A stretch of 64,000 nt of DNA, taken from positions 322,051-386,050 of the forward strand of contig MVBO01000001.1 of assembly GCA_002261195.1 (NCBI GenBank), given 5' to 3'. The notes beneath the pieces are model-generated. The model was given only the letters and a program-made list of their open reading frames with translations. It was not told the DNA's origin and did no database searches. The translations under genes and the position numbers were made by a program. Positions within the stretch are counted from its first letter, which is position 1. The number at the start of each line of letters is the position of its first letter. This DNA is from Bifiguratus adelaidae (Eukaryota > Mucoromycota > Endogonomycetes > Endogonales). Positions 35,702 through 47,320 of the stretch are shown in pieces.

Positions 35702-36770
35702 ATGGTAAGTGTTCATCTGGCAATCTAGGGGACATGCTGGAATGTTGAGTTGGGCCGTGGGCCATGGATCGCCTGGATACTGGATGGATGGATAGGCTGG
35801 AACATGCAGGGGCCGATGGATGCAACATCGAGTGCATCCATCCGTCCAGCTTAGCCAGGGCATCGCATGAGCGAGCTAGATGTTGTAGTAGACATATGTA
35901 CACTGCGCGACAGACAGGCAGGCCGCAAAGTCCCCAAGCCTCGACACCCGATCTTGCTATGTTCACCAACCAGAATGGCAAGCTTGATGGAAACCGCCGA
36001 TGGAGGGAGGGTTGGATATCGCATATAGATTCTAAACAGTCATTCTACCTCTAGAGCGCCGAAGACAACAAGCAGGCCGTTAACCCCATGCGGGAACTCA
36101 AGCTTGAGAAGCTTGTCCTCAACATTTCCGTTGGTGAATCTGGTGACAGACTTACACGTGCCGCCAAGGTGTTGGAACAACTTACTGGTCAAACTCCTGT
36201 CCAATCCAAGGCCCGATACACTGTCCGTACCTTCGGTATCCGTCGTAACGAGAAGATCGCTGTTCACGTTACCGTTCGTGGTAAGTAATCAGCAACTCTA
36301 GAGTCTCATTGCATAGAACTCATCATTTCTCCTTTTAGGCCCCAAGGCTGAGGTATTTTGCCCCCTGACGTTAATCTGAGACTATGATGGCTGACTGTAT
36401 TTCACAGGAAATCTTGGAGCGTGGTCTTAAGGTCAAGGAATACGAATTGAGAGACCGTAACTTCTCCGAAACTGGCAACTTCGGCTTCGGTATTCAAGAA
36501 CACATTGACTTGGGTATCAAGTACGATCCTTCCATCGGTATTTACGGTATGGACTTCTTCTGGTAAGTGTCGTGTTATTTGCGTTTGATGTCGGAGTATT
36601 TGGAAATACTCATTGTCGTTTTTCTACACAGCGTCATGAACCGCCCTGGTGCCCGTGTTGCTCGCCGAAAGCACGCTAAGGCCAAAGTTGGCCACGGTCA
36701 CAAGGTTACCAAGCAAGAAACGATCGCCTGGTTCAAGTCCAGGTTCGATGGCCTCGTGTTGAACAAATAA
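35702..36770 (+). CDS. RPL11: 60S ribosomal protein L11 (uL5)
   Basis: Exons 35702-35704, 36055-36280, 36339-36352, 36408-36562 and 36632-36770 give 178 residues. The sequence is nearly canonical uL5: [65 protein letters not shown], and a basic C-terminus. It binds 5S rRNA in the central protuberance. The first exon holds only the start codon and is followed by a 350-nt intron, far longer than others in the window. The third exon has just 14 nt (codons for GPKAE). An AATAAA signal lies about 20 nt past the stop. Confidence 0.96.
35810..35847 (+). other. Strong hairpin inside the first RPL11 intron
   Basis: GATGGATGCA (35815-35824) and TGCATCCATC (35833-35842) are perfect 10-nt inverted repeats around an 8-nt loop. 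After one mismatch, four more pairs extend the stem outward (35810-35813 with 35844-35847, one of them G-U). Possible structured RNA or splicing control element; no snoRNA box was confirmed. Confidence 0.4.
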
Positions 36771-37131
36771 ATTACAATACCATTTGTTCAATAAAAACGC
36801 ACTGTAATCTACATGTGATTCCAGTTTCTGTGTTCTTATTGCATCTTGAACAGTAGATCAGAGATGGTACGCAAGCCTGAGATCAAACATCATTGGCGAT
36901 AATGCCGTGGATATCGATGCTCATGGCTTGCTTCTCTGAGTATAAGCAGTAGCAAGAACTGGATGGTGAATGGAACGCGACGGAAGCCAACACGTCCCCA
37001 AAGGTCTCCCTGCCACACCGCAACGTACAAAATGTATTACAGAACAACTGAAGTGTTCTTGTGAAGCGCAGGCATACGATCATGAATCATTATCAATACA
37101 TGGACGTTCGCGGTAGGGCTTGTGCATGATA

Positions 37132-37719
37132 TTACGGTCCCTGGTCCCTGGTCCCGCATAGGTTTGAGAGAAGTGGCGACGTCCCATGTTTGACAGCCCA
37201 ATGTTGCTCTGCAATGGGAAACACCGAAAAGGGAGAAACGGTGAACCGGAGGACTCGCATGACATCCCCAAAATCCCACAAAACCATGAAAAATCCGCAG
37301 CATGAGACCCATGGTACATGTAACCCTTTCAGCGCCGATTTCCATTCCAAAGAGCCATTGACCTGATCGATCAACTCACCAGTCCAGAACAGGAAATGGC
37401 GCAGGGAAACCCCCATCCCGGTAAGTCTTAGTATCCACCGCCAATACCGGATCGGGGAAAGCCAACCGTTCGCGGATGTGCATACCACTTCGAAGTTACA
37501 GTTCCTGGTCCATTGTTCATCTGTATAACCCAGCCATGGTAATCGATCATATGTTCTACCTTGCAACCTTTCCACTATTTCCCCCGAACGCACGGCGAAG
37601 GAGATTGCCTTATTTGGACTAAATTTACTTCTTTGGGTTGCACGGGCAAAGCTACCGCAGTCGGCATCCCTGGCATAGCCCAGGTAAGCCATGACCATAG
37701 CAATGACCCAACAAGTCAT
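37132..37719 (-). CDS. Uncertain small secreted protein candidate
   Basis: An ATG at 37719 opens a signal-peptide-like start (MTCWVIAMVMAYLGYARDADC). It is followed by about 65 polar residues with Cys. Unspliced, the frame runs 195 codons to 37132. Alternatively a 40-nt GT-AG segment after the CTSAN codons can be removed. The reading then becomes Cys-rich (DLPGWGFPCAISCSG) and stops soon after, giving a mature peptide of roughly 80 residues. I recognise no family. The position, divergent from the ABC transporter with about 180 nt between starts, is plausible for a gene, but coding status is not proven. Confidence 0.3.
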   Translation of the reverse strand: MTCWVIAMVMAYLGYARDADCGSFARATQRSKFSPNKAISFAVRSGEIVERLQGRTYDRLPWLGYTDEQWTRNCNFEVVCTSANGWLSPIRYWRWILRLTGMGVSLRHFLFWTGELIDQVNGSLEWKSALKGLHVPWVSCCGFFMVLWDFGDVMRVLRFTVSPFSVFPIAEQHWAVKHGTSPLLSNLCGTRDQGP

Positions 37720-37818
37720 TGATATCCATATGCCATAGAAACCACATCTTACCGTCGATTATTACTGCGCCAATTCTTGCATTCTCGATATTTCATTTTC
37801 ATATTTTTTATCTCCGCT

Positions 37819-37880
37819 CTGACACCTGTTTCTTTCCTTTCTTTCCTTTCTTTCCTCTCTTCCTTTCTGTTTCTCCCTCG
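37819..37880 (+). repeat. Polypyrimidine (TTTCC)n-like tract upstream of the ABC transporter
   Basis: Almost pure C/T sequence with TTTCTTTCC repeats ends about 20 nt before the ABC transporter ATG. It resembles the pyrimidine tracts in leaders of strongly expressed fungal genes. Confidence 0.5.
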
Positions 37881-37900
37881 TCATCTCGGATTCTTTGCAC

Positions 37901-40900
37901 ATGGCATCAGCACCATGTTCACTATGGGTAAGTGACTGTAGACGTGGTAATGCGGTAAGCTGATTAGTCTTTAGCCCATGTGGGAAGGTGATGACTTTTC
38001 ACCCTGTTTTCGACTCGTGTAAGTACCCTTTGGCGGACATTTGCTCGGCAAGGTGCTGATCATGGCTTGGCTTTAGTATACTTGATGCGGGCGTTTTAGG
38101 GGTTGTTGCTTTGGTGTCGGTCACTGCGCTCTTTATCTCTTTTTATCGACAGAATAGCGCAAGACAGCATGGTTATTCGCCACTCTTGAAGACGAATACT
38201 ACCCATAGCTATGGCGCCATCACAAATGCAGAGAGTGAAGAGAGTGATTTGGATGACGACTCATCCGAGGATACCCTAGTGAATTCCATTATCGAGGAAG
38301 TCGCCGTTCCATATCACTGGGTGGACTTTGGCCGGTTGTATGCCTTTGCGCAAGCGGGCTTGTACATCTTCGCAGTCTGCTGGTGGATGGGTAGTGGAGA
38401 AAAGGGCTGGCCATTGCTGGTGAGCTATGCCAGTGGAGCTCTTGTATGGGTACGCAGTCCAAATATTTGATTTGTCGATGTCGATCACTCATTTTCCCTC
38501 TAAGAGCATTGCCTCGATCGGATGCATTTGTCAACTAATTGCTCTGCGTTCAGCTGTTCCCACGGCTTCATCACTTCGAAAACACCTCAACATCTTCTTT
38601 GTGACGGCCCTGCTTGTTTCATTCATTGACCTCCGCACTTACTACATCGCCGACGGGTTCGAAAGCATCCCTACCGAGTACATTCTCTCCATCGTCAACA
38701 CCATCAACTGCATCATTTTGTTCCTAATTGTTGGCAATGAGCCTAACCGAGATGACCGCACACCTGAATTCGCAGAAGACGTAAGTGAGGGTCTTTGCGA
38801 GTTGCACATGGCGATTGACAATGTTCATGTTTATAGGGCCGTGTCATGTCCAAGGAAAACAAGGCGTCCATGTTGAGCTGGTCAATGTTTTCATGGGTGA
38901 ATCCAATGATGCAGGAGGGATGGAAGCGTACTCTCAACGATGTCGACTTATTCGAGATGCCCGACAATAACCGCGCAAAGAACATTGTTCGCACCTTCCG
39001 TAAGCATCGCGTCGCCTCACTCACCATTTCACTCTATTACACGTTCCAAAAGGAACTACATCTTCAAACGGTGTACGCTTTCTTCTGGTCCGTTCTTCTC
39101 TTCGGCCCTCCATTCTTTCTTAACCGTATCGTCACTTATGTGGAACATGCTCATGATGAAACTCAAGTTCGACCATTCACAGCTTATTTGTATGTTTTCG
39201 GCCTCTTCGTCACTTCTTCCTTGCAATCATTGGCCTTGCAACAAGCATTGTATATTGGCCGAACCTTGGGTGTACGCATTCAAGCTATTGTCACCGGCGA
39301 AGTGTACCGCAAGTCCCTTAAACGCCGCGATACGGCAGGTGCCTCGTCTCTCAAGACTGATGAAGCTGATACAGAAGACGACAAGAAGGAGGATACGAAG
39401 GAAGAGAAATCCCAAGGCAACATCAACAACTTGCTCTCCGTTGATGCGCAGAAGATTGCAGAACTCACTGCTTACGTCTTTTATATTTACTCTTACCCGA
39501 TCCAAGTTCTCGTCGCTTTGTGGAGTTTGTGGAGGTTACTGGGTATTTCAGCTGTATTCGGCGTCGCAACGATCATAATCACCTATCCTGGACCTCATTA
39601 CATGAACAAATTGTTTGAGAAGACGCAAAATGCATGCCTGTCCGCCACGGATAAGAGAATCAAACTCGTCAATGAATTGCTTGGTGCAATCAGGATTGTC
39701 AAGTTCTTTGCCTGGGAGCGCGAGTTCCGCAAACGTGTGGAAGATGCTCGAGAAGCCGAACTCAAGACGATTCACCACCGGTTGATGATTTACCTCTGGT
39801 CGGGTAACGTTTGGTTTATCGTTCCGATCATCATCATGAGTACAACCTTCCTGGCTTACACCAAGGTCTTTGGCAACGAGCTTACTGCTGCCATCGCGTT
39901 CACTGCTCTCGCACTCTTCAATACTCTTCGTGGTGCTCTTGACGAGATCCCCTTCATCATCATGTCTGTCTTGCAGGCCAAGGTCTCCATCAAACGTGTT
40001 TCGGATTTCTTGGATGAGGAAGAGGTCACTAGGAGTCATCTGAGCACGTACAAAGATCAACCAAATTTCATTGGATTCAAGGATGATGCTTCATTCCAGT
40101 GGTACATGTCCGATGAAACCCAGAAGGGCCTGGAAGAGAGTGGCTCTGAACCATTTGCACTCAGAAACCTCAACATTTCCTTCCCGCTCGGCAAACTTTC
40201 TGTGGTTTGTGGACCGACCGGATGTGGCAAGACAACGTTGCTGGCGTCCTTGATGGGCGAAACCAACCGGTTGCATGGTCAAGCCGTGCTTCCACGTCGC
40301 AAGCACGCCGAAGAAGAGGGTGGTGCATCATCCGGCGTAGCCTACGTGTCTCAGACGGCCTGGTTGCAAAACGAAACAATCAAGAACAACATCTTGTTCG
40401 GCTTGCCATTTGATGAGGATCGTTACAACAAGGTGTTGTACATGTGCGCTCTGACACGCGATCTCGAGATTTTGGAACACGGCGATCAGACCGAAGTCGG
40501 TGAAAAGGGTATCACACTTTCTGGTGGTCAGAAGCAGCGCTTGGCAATTGCTCGTGCAGTATATTCGCAAGCAGATATCATCATCATGGACGATTGTCTT
40601 TCTGCCGTCGATGCCCATACCGCCAAGCATCTGTTTGAAGAATGTCTGATGGGCGACTTGATGATCAACCGTACGCGGATCTTGGTTACTCATCACGTTG
40701 GTCTTTGTCTAAAGAAAGCTTCTCACATAGTCGTCATGAAGGATGGTGATGTTGTGGGCAATGGGGTACCTTTGGATGTACTCAAGACCGGCGTGCTTGG
40801 TGATGAATTGCGAGGTAAAGAAGAGGAAATTGCGGATGCCAATGAGGAGTCTGCGGTGGAAGGCAATATTCCTGTTGTTCCCAAATTGGTCGGCAAGAAA

Positions 40901-42865
40901 TCCGTAGAAGGCGAAGGCAAGCTCGTTCAAGACGAAGTCCGGCAAGAAGGAGGTGTATCCTGGGATGTCTACAAGACTTACTTTAACGCGTCCGGCGGAT
41001 TTCTTGTCTGGATGGGAATTTTCATTCTTTTCAGTGCCACGGAAGTGCTTGTCATTGGCCAGGATTGGTGGATCAAGGTATGGGCGTCCGCTTACAACAC
41101 GGCAAATACTAGCTATTTTGCCAATTCCACCATTTTCTCGGTTGCTTCAATGCCGTTCGGAAACCACGAAATGCGAAACGTTCATCATTCCGACCATTTT
41201 GCCAGCAATATTTTGACCAGTAACATGCTCGGCGAACCTTCGAAGGTCAATGTCGACTACTACCTTGGTATCTACTTCCTTATCGGCATCATTACGATGG
41301 TTGTTGGTTCCTTGCGCAGCTGGTTGCTGTACGCTGGTTCGGTGGCGGCTTCAAGAAAGCTACACGCTCGTCTTTTGGATCGCATTTTGCGTGCGAAGGT
41401 TCGATTCTTTGATACAACTCCTCTGGGACGTATTCTCAACCGTTTCTCATCTGATATGGACACCGTCGACCAAAACGTTGCACCGTCTCTCATGTTCTTG
41501 CTGTATTCGATCGTGTCAACCGTCGGTGTGGTCATCTTGGTGTCTTACGTTACACCTTTATTCCTCGTCCCTGGCATCTTCATCACCATTGTCTTTGCCG
41601 CCGTTGGCATCTTTTATCTTCGCACATCTCGTGACATGAAGCGTCTCAATTCGGTCGCAAAGAGTCCCATTTATATCCATTTCAATGAAACAGTTGCCGG
41701 TGTTTCCACCATTCGCGCTTTTGGTGCTGAGAATCGATTCGTAAAGGAGAATCTCAAGAAGATTGACAACAGCAACCGTCCATTCATTTGGATGTGGGCC
41801 ACAAACAGATGGCTTCACTGCCGAGTTGATGCTATGGGCGCATTCGTCAGTTTCTGCACAGGTTTTGTCATCCTATTGAGTGTTCAGTGGATCGATCCTG
41901 GACTTGCTGGACTTTCGCTGTCCTATGCTCTCACTTTCACTCATCACGTCTTGTGGGTTGTTCGCATGTACGCCGTCAACGAGATGAACCTCAACGCCAT
42001 CGAACGCGTGCAAGAATACCTTGACCTTGATGAGGAGCCACATCCCATCATTCCCGAGAATCGTCCTCCTCCCTCCTGGCCAACTGCCGGTGAAGTCGAG
42101 GTCAAAAACCTTGTCATGCAATATGCTCCCGAGAACTCCCCGGTTCTTCGCGATATTTCGTTCAAGGTAAATGCACGCGAAAAGGTCGGTATTGTCGGTC
42201 GAACTGGAAGTGGCAAGAGTACACTTGCCATTTCTCTCTTCCGATTCATGGAGCCCACCAGCGGTAGCGTGTTGATTGACGGTGTCGACATACACAAGAT
42301 TGGACTTGAAGACCTTCGGTCCAAATTGACTATCATTCCGCAAGATCCTGTACTCTTCTCTGGAACTCTCCGAAGCAATCTCGATCCATTTGATCAGCAT
42401 GATGATGCCAAACTTTGGACAGCTCTCAAACGTGCTCACCTTATTGACGAAGATAATACCAACGGAGAAATCAAGAACTTGGAGGCTCCAGTCAGCGAGA
42501 ATGGATCCAACTTTTCACAAGGCCAACGACAATTGATTGCTCTTGCAAGAGCTCTGGTTAAGCGTTCCAAGTTGATCATTATGGACGAAGCAACAAGCAG
42601 TGTCGACTTTGACACTGATCACAAGATTCAACAAACCATCCGAGAAGAGTTTGTAGACTCGTCCCTCCTGTGCGTAGCACATCGTATCCGCACGGTGGCC
42701 GACTATGATCGTATCCTGGTCTTGGATCACGGTCAAATCATGGAATATGATACGCCTTACAACTTGATGTCCAAGGAAGATGGTTTATTCCGAAGCATGT
42801 GCGAGAGAAGCGGCGAATTCAACGAGTTATATGCCATCGCTGAGGCAGCCCACAACAGAACATAG
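37901..42865 (+). CDS. ABCC/MRP-type full ABC transporter
   Basis: Five exons (37901-37927, 37975-38018, 38077-38449, 38505-38780, 38837-42865) give 1582 residues, with almost all of the protein in the last one. A TMD0-like N-terminal membrane block comes first, then TMD1. NBD1 has GPTGCGKTT, LSGGQKQR and IIIMDDCLSAVD. TMD2 follows. NBD2 has GRTGSGKST, FSQGQRQL and IIMDEATSSVD. The Asp after the NBD1 Walker B in place of Glu, and the short NBD1, are typical of ABCC proteins, in which site 1 is degenerate. Likely export of conjugated or organic anions at the vacuole or plasma membrane; substrate not readable. The SUN gene begins 86 nt downstream. Confidence 0.94.
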
Positions 42866-42951
42866 AATTTCCATTTTTGCATTTTCATTCATTCATTAAA
42901 ATTTTTTCCATAAACGGCAACGTCGTGTCTCGACCGTTCCTGAACACTTGG

Positions 42952-45900
42952 ATGCGTCGAGAGTGGAACCCGCGTAACAAGATCGGCCGGCCTTCTATTG
43001 ACACTGATACCTATAGAGGTCGTGCCCCACAGCGTGTATTTGGCATCGCTACAGCACCGTCAAGCGCGATATCATATGCTTATGGCTCAGCTAGTCTCTC
43101 GGACAACAAGAACAAGTACGCCAAGCAGCGCGATGAAAAAGTACACACTACGCTACAGGATTACACAAAGCAAGAGCCAGTCAAGGAGGAGCGGAACCCA
43201 GTGTTTTTAACTACGCTAAAGGCTGAGGAAGAGCACAAAGTTGACCGGACGCCAAAATCTCACACTCTGTTCACTCGGCCACGACCTGACGATGACACAC
43301 TCAGCGAGACGCAGGTTCAACAGCTCGCCGTAACAGGGCCGATTATACAAGTGTCGGAAGAAAGGAACTCGATGTCGGCGCAGGAACCAGTCATGGATCA
43401 CAGTAACCAAAGTGTTGAACAACCGGAGGAGGAAAGCGTTTCTACGCCTGAAATTCAGCTACAACGAGTGCAAGACACATCTCCGACGCCGCAACAAGCA
43501 CGTACGCTTTTTCAAGAACTCTCAAAACATGCCAAGCCTGTATCACCAATACAACTATTGAGAAGAAGCGGGCTAATGGAGCAGCGTGCTGATGAAAGGA
43601 TCGTGGAGGATGTACAAGAGAAGACAACGGAAAAGGATCGTCACAGGCACGCTCGCGCATTTTTAAGTCAATCAGAACGGGAGAAGAATGAAGAAGATAG
43701 TGGGAAAAACGAGAGGAAGGCAAAAGAAGAACCGGAAGAGACAAGTCCGTCCGTCCGAGAAATCAAGCGTCGACTGGAGTCCATGTATAGTTCTGGACCA
43801 AGGAGAGCTGAAGTGCCTCGAAATATACGTCACCGCACCTTAGAGGATGTTCAATCTACCCGACCTGCGACAGCAAGTGTGCCTCAGCATCGGATGCCAA
43901 CAAATGTTGTAATCGACACGTCTACCGATGATTTACCTGAACCGCTGCTAGCAAGTACGCCTACCGAAGACCGACGTCGAGATTCCCTCTTTGCTCCGTC
44001 CGAGGTTTCCAGAGACGACGCTTACTATGCTGATATATCAATGGAAATCGCAACAACACAGCCCTATACCTTGCGATGGGTCGGACTCAATGTTCTGTTT
44101 GGCATCTTTTTATTGTACTGGATACCCAAGCGTTGCATAGTCTGGTGCTATGAAAGTGGCTATCAAGCGCTAGAAGGTAGCTTGATTGGTGCAGTGAGCG
44201 ATTTCAAGAAGTTGCTCGATGACAATTTCAAGAATTCCCAAAGAGCTCAGCCAACCGCTTCGCCTCGATCCTCTTCAGCGCCACCGAGTGCTCCCTCGCT
44301 TCTGCCTCATATCGCCTTTCTCGTTCTCCTCTTTGCGCTTGTCATCAGCGTTCGACAAGCATTGTCATCCGTAACCTCATCTGATTACGGCATTCGCATA
44401 CCGCCATCCATATCACAAGCTTCCAAGTTTTCAGTTGTGAACAGTTTGCGTACCATGTGGGAAGAACACACACAACCCGTCAAGACATCAACGAATAATC
44501 ACGAAGAGATTGGTATCGACACAACCCTCGTTCAAAGGCTTTTGCAAGCCGAGTCCAACTTTCTGGAGGTTGAACGATTGATTTTGCAAGCAAAATCGTC
44601 CAATGATGCTCGGGAGCGGGATGTCACGCAACATCAGCACATACTACAGGAAGCGGAGAAACAGTTGCGAAAACTATTCGCCATCATGCACGAAACAAGC
44701 GATGACTTGGAAAAGGTCAATGAAGAGGATCTCGGTATGCTGCGACGACAAGTGGAACATGTGTCCAGCGCGTTGACCACGATTGACGAGCATCTGGATG
44801 AGCTGAGAAGTCAAGTGGAGCATCAAGTTTCTACTGAATGGGCACAAAAAGCACTTACTGCAGAGCGGGACCTGCAGGATGTGCGTACGCGCTTGTCGAC
44901 TTTCAAGGAAGAAGTTTCCCAAGGGTTGACTGCCACGCTGGATAAGTTGGTTCAGCCTATGGTTGAGGAGGTACTGGCAGAGCATTTGCTGTTGGTCAGA
45001 GATCCAGTGACAGGCAAGGCTTCCATCGATGCGGCTGTTGAAAAGCTCCTCCTATCAGAGTTCGCATCTTCCGACAATGTCGACCATAAACTCAGCACTT
45101 GGAGTGACAGCAAGAAAGCGATGCTATCCCAAAAGGCCCAAAGTATTACGCCGGAAGGATTCTTGACTTCTCTGAAAGATATTGAACACAAGGTGCTGCA
45201 ATCACTCTCCTTGCCTAATTGGCGTGACGTCGAGTCGCATTTAGACCGCCAGCTTAAGGATCAAAACCATATAAGCAAAGCGCTTGAAAACAGCAATATA
45301 GCCACCAAGGCACAGGTTCGTCAAGCCTTACGAGAACAGTTGTCGGTGGTGAAGTCGGATGTCCGAGCTCACTTACAGGACCTTTCGGCTCGCATCGGTC
45401 TCGGAACGGAGCAGTCAATTCGTGAAGCCAAGCAACGCTTGGCATTGGCGAAGCATGTCCATGATACTATGGCATCCGTGCTTGAACAGTATTGCAGTGA
45501 CGAGATTGGGATGCAGGATTTCGCGCTCGCAAGTGCAGGTGCGCGCGTTGTTAGTGATATTACTTCGCCAATACCAGCAGATGAAGGCATTGTTGACTGG
45601 ATCACTCGTCGATGGCGATCCAAGCAGCTATGGGACAGTGATCCGTATCAAGCATTGACACCAACGACTCAGCGAGGAGACTGTTGGAATACCTACAGTA
45701 AATATGCTCAACTGGGTGTGCGCCTCGTCGAGCCTATCCTCATCAGCGCCATTTCTCTGGAACACATCGATTGGAGCATCGCCTCAGAACGTGATCGACG
45801 TATGGCCCCGACTGAGGTCGAAGTGTGGGCGCAGGAATGGCAAGAGTTGCCCGATGAAAGTCTAGAGATACTGCCACCTCAACTCTTGGCCATTGTCCAT

Positions 45901-46083
45901 TACAATTATTCTGGCCAGCAACCGACCGTTCAGACGTTTGAAATCCCTTCCGCGAAGGTCAACAAAGTAGTCCGAACTGTTCTGTTTCGCTTCAATGGGA
46001 ACGTCAAAGAAACATGTGTTTATCGAGTGCGGGTACACGGGAAACCTCTAGCAGATACCCCAGAAGACTGTCCCAACATGTAA
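42952..46083 (+). CDS. SUN-domain nuclear envelope protein (Sad1/UNC-84)
   Basis: A single exon encodes 1043 residues. The N-terminal 360 residues are disordered and charged (nucleoplasmic side). Two hydrophobic segments follow (GLNVLFGIFLLYWIP at about 377 and IAFLVLLFALVISV at about 450). Residues about 520-760 form coiled coil. The SUN domain takes the last 190 residues: FALASAGARVVSDITSP, then RGDCWNTYSKYAQLGVRL, then ISAISLEHIDW, then PTEVEVWAQEW. It should form the inner-membrane half of a LINC complex linking chromatin or the spindle pole to the cytoskeleton. ATG 42952 is the first Met codon of the frame. The stop is 25 nt from the convergent BAP31 stop. Confidence 0.93.
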   Translation: MRREWNPRNKIGRPSIDTDTYRGRAPQRVFGIATAPSSAISYAYGSASLSDNKNKYAKQRDEKVHTTLQDYTKQEPVKEERNPVFLTTLKAEEEHKVDRTPKSHTLFTRPRPDDDTLSETQVQQLAVTGPIIQVSEERNSMSAQEPVMDHSNQSVEQPEEESVSTPEIQLQRVQDTSPTPQQARTLFQELSKHAKPVSPIQLLRRSGLMEQRADERIVEDVQEKTTEKDRHRHARAFLSQSEREKNEEDSGKNERKAKEEPEETSPSVREIKRRLESMYSSGPRRAEVPRNIRHRTLEDVQSTRPATASVPQHRMPTNVVIDTSTDDLPEPLLASTPTEDRRRDSLFAPSEVSRDDAYYADISMEIATTQPYTLRWVGLNVLFGIFLLYWIPKRCIVWCYESGYQALEGSLIGAVSDFKKLLDDNFKNSQRAQPTASPRSSSAPPSAPSLLPHIAFLVLLFALVISVRQALSSVTSSDYGIRIPPSISQASKFSVVNSLRTMWEEHTQPVKTSTNNHEEIGIDTTLVQRLLQAESNFLEVERLILQAKSSNDARERDVTQHQHILQEAEKQLRKLFAIMHETSDDLEKVNEEDLGMLRRQVEHVSSALTTIDEHLDELRSQVEHQVSTEWAQKALTAERDLQDVRTRLSTFKEEVSQGLTATLDKLVQPMVEEVLAEHLLLVRDPVTGKASIDAAVEKLLLSEFASSDNVDHKLSTWSDSKKAMLSQKAQSITPEGFLTSLKDIEHKVLQSLSLPNWRDVESHLDRQLKDQNHISKALENSNIATKAQVRQALREQLSVVKSDVRAHLQDLSARIGLGTEQSIREAKQRLALAKHVHDTMASVLEQYCSDEIGMQDFALASAGARVVSDITSPIPADEGIVDWITRRWRSKQLWDSDPYQALTPTTQRGDCWNTYSKYAQLGVRLVEPILISAISLEHIDWSIASERDRRMAPTEVEVWAQEWQELPDESLEILPPQLLAIVHYNYSGQQPTVQTFEIPSAKVNKVVRTVLFRFNGNVKETCVYRVRVHGKPLADTPEDCPNM

Positions 46084-46108
46084 ATATGTTCACTAATTGG
46101 TTAATCTA

Positions 46109-47198
46109 TCATAGATCCTTCTTGAGAACCTTTTCGCCGCTTAGGCTCCGTTCAAGCTCATTGTGCTTATCTGCCAGACGATTGTATTCATCCGCTTGTT
46201 GCTTGCTTTGCTTTTTTAATGTCTCGAAATCTCTCTCTTGCGACGTGGACTCGGCCAATTTTTTGCGAAGCTCCGCAATTTCGACTTGGAGAGCGCTATC
46301 GTTAGGGATATTGGCGGATCCACCTTGACCGACCGCCTGAAGTGACATGGATGAATGCTGGTGCTATTGCATGGTGTGAGCTTACTGTTGCTTCGAGCGC
46401 CGCGAGCTTTTCTTCGCTTCGCAATATCTCGAGGATGAGCGAATATGTGCGGTTCAAGATGCTACAGAACCGAATCAAAAATTGTTCAAGTCATCATGAC
46501 AGCGCAACAAGACTTACAGGGAGAGAAAAAGGGTGAAGCCGGTCAAATAACTAGCGGCAGCGTCAATGGGATAAGCACATCATTGCCCGGCACACACTCA
46601 CATGTTACGCTGAGCGTAGAACTTTCGTGCAGCAAGACTGCTGTCCACTTGCATATTGCGCGCTGCCATAGTACCGGCAGCGCCCCCCATCTCTGCGGCC
46701 GAATCATGCTCACTCTGTACTTTACTGGCTCGGTTGACGGCATCTGTATTCGGACGATTGAGCCGAGGCCCAGCAGGCGGATGATAATCAACTTACCTAG
46801 AAAGAGTACAAAAACAAAGCTGGAAGAAAGCCGAATGAGTCATGGCATGATTAACTTGCGGTATGTATCACTTACATGAAAATGATCTTCAGAAAATATT
46901 GCGCTTTCGCAACCTAGAGCGCATTATCAACATTGACGCATTCCGCATATTTGTAGTGGTCACTTACTATCGGCGATGTGGAAATGACTCTAAACATGGC
47001 TCGTCTCCAGCTTCCAGGTAAAGGTAGCTACCACACAAAATATCTCAGCACACCATGTTACGTCGCGACTGTTTTGCTACTCACGATGAGCACAATGAAA
47101 AGTGCCATCTATCCAACCGTTAGCCATCCAATCCATGCAAAGACATGACTTACCTCGAATACCAGAAGCGCAAAAGTCAAGTTGTAGTAAAGAGTCAT
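46109..47198 (-). CDS. BAP31/Yet3-like ER membrane protein
   Basis: Nine small exons (47198-47154, 47108-47085, 47027-46968, 46913-46876, 46819-46797, 46743-46602, 46550-46518, 46461-46386, 46336-46109) give 222 residues. They reconstruct the family pattern: MTLYYNLTFALLVFEMALF, then LPLPGSWRRAMF, a second helix (AQYFLKIIFIFVFVLFLDAVNR), a third helix (YLTGFTLFLSLILNRTY), and a C-terminal coiled coil (ETLKKQSKQQADEYNRLADK). BAP31 proteins sort membrane cargo at ER exit and associate with the translocon. Exons of 24, 38, 23 and 33 nt make this gene easy to mispredict. It is divergent from the zinc-finger gene, with 122 nt between starts. Confidence 0.88.
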
Positions 47199-47320
47199 GC
47201 TGCAAGTGCAAGAAGTGCAAGTCCATTGATGTCATGGAATGGTTTCCATATGGAGAAGTGACTGCTTGTACGAATTTGAACGCCACCTTGGAACGCCACC
47301 TTTTGTTCTCTAGGCACACC

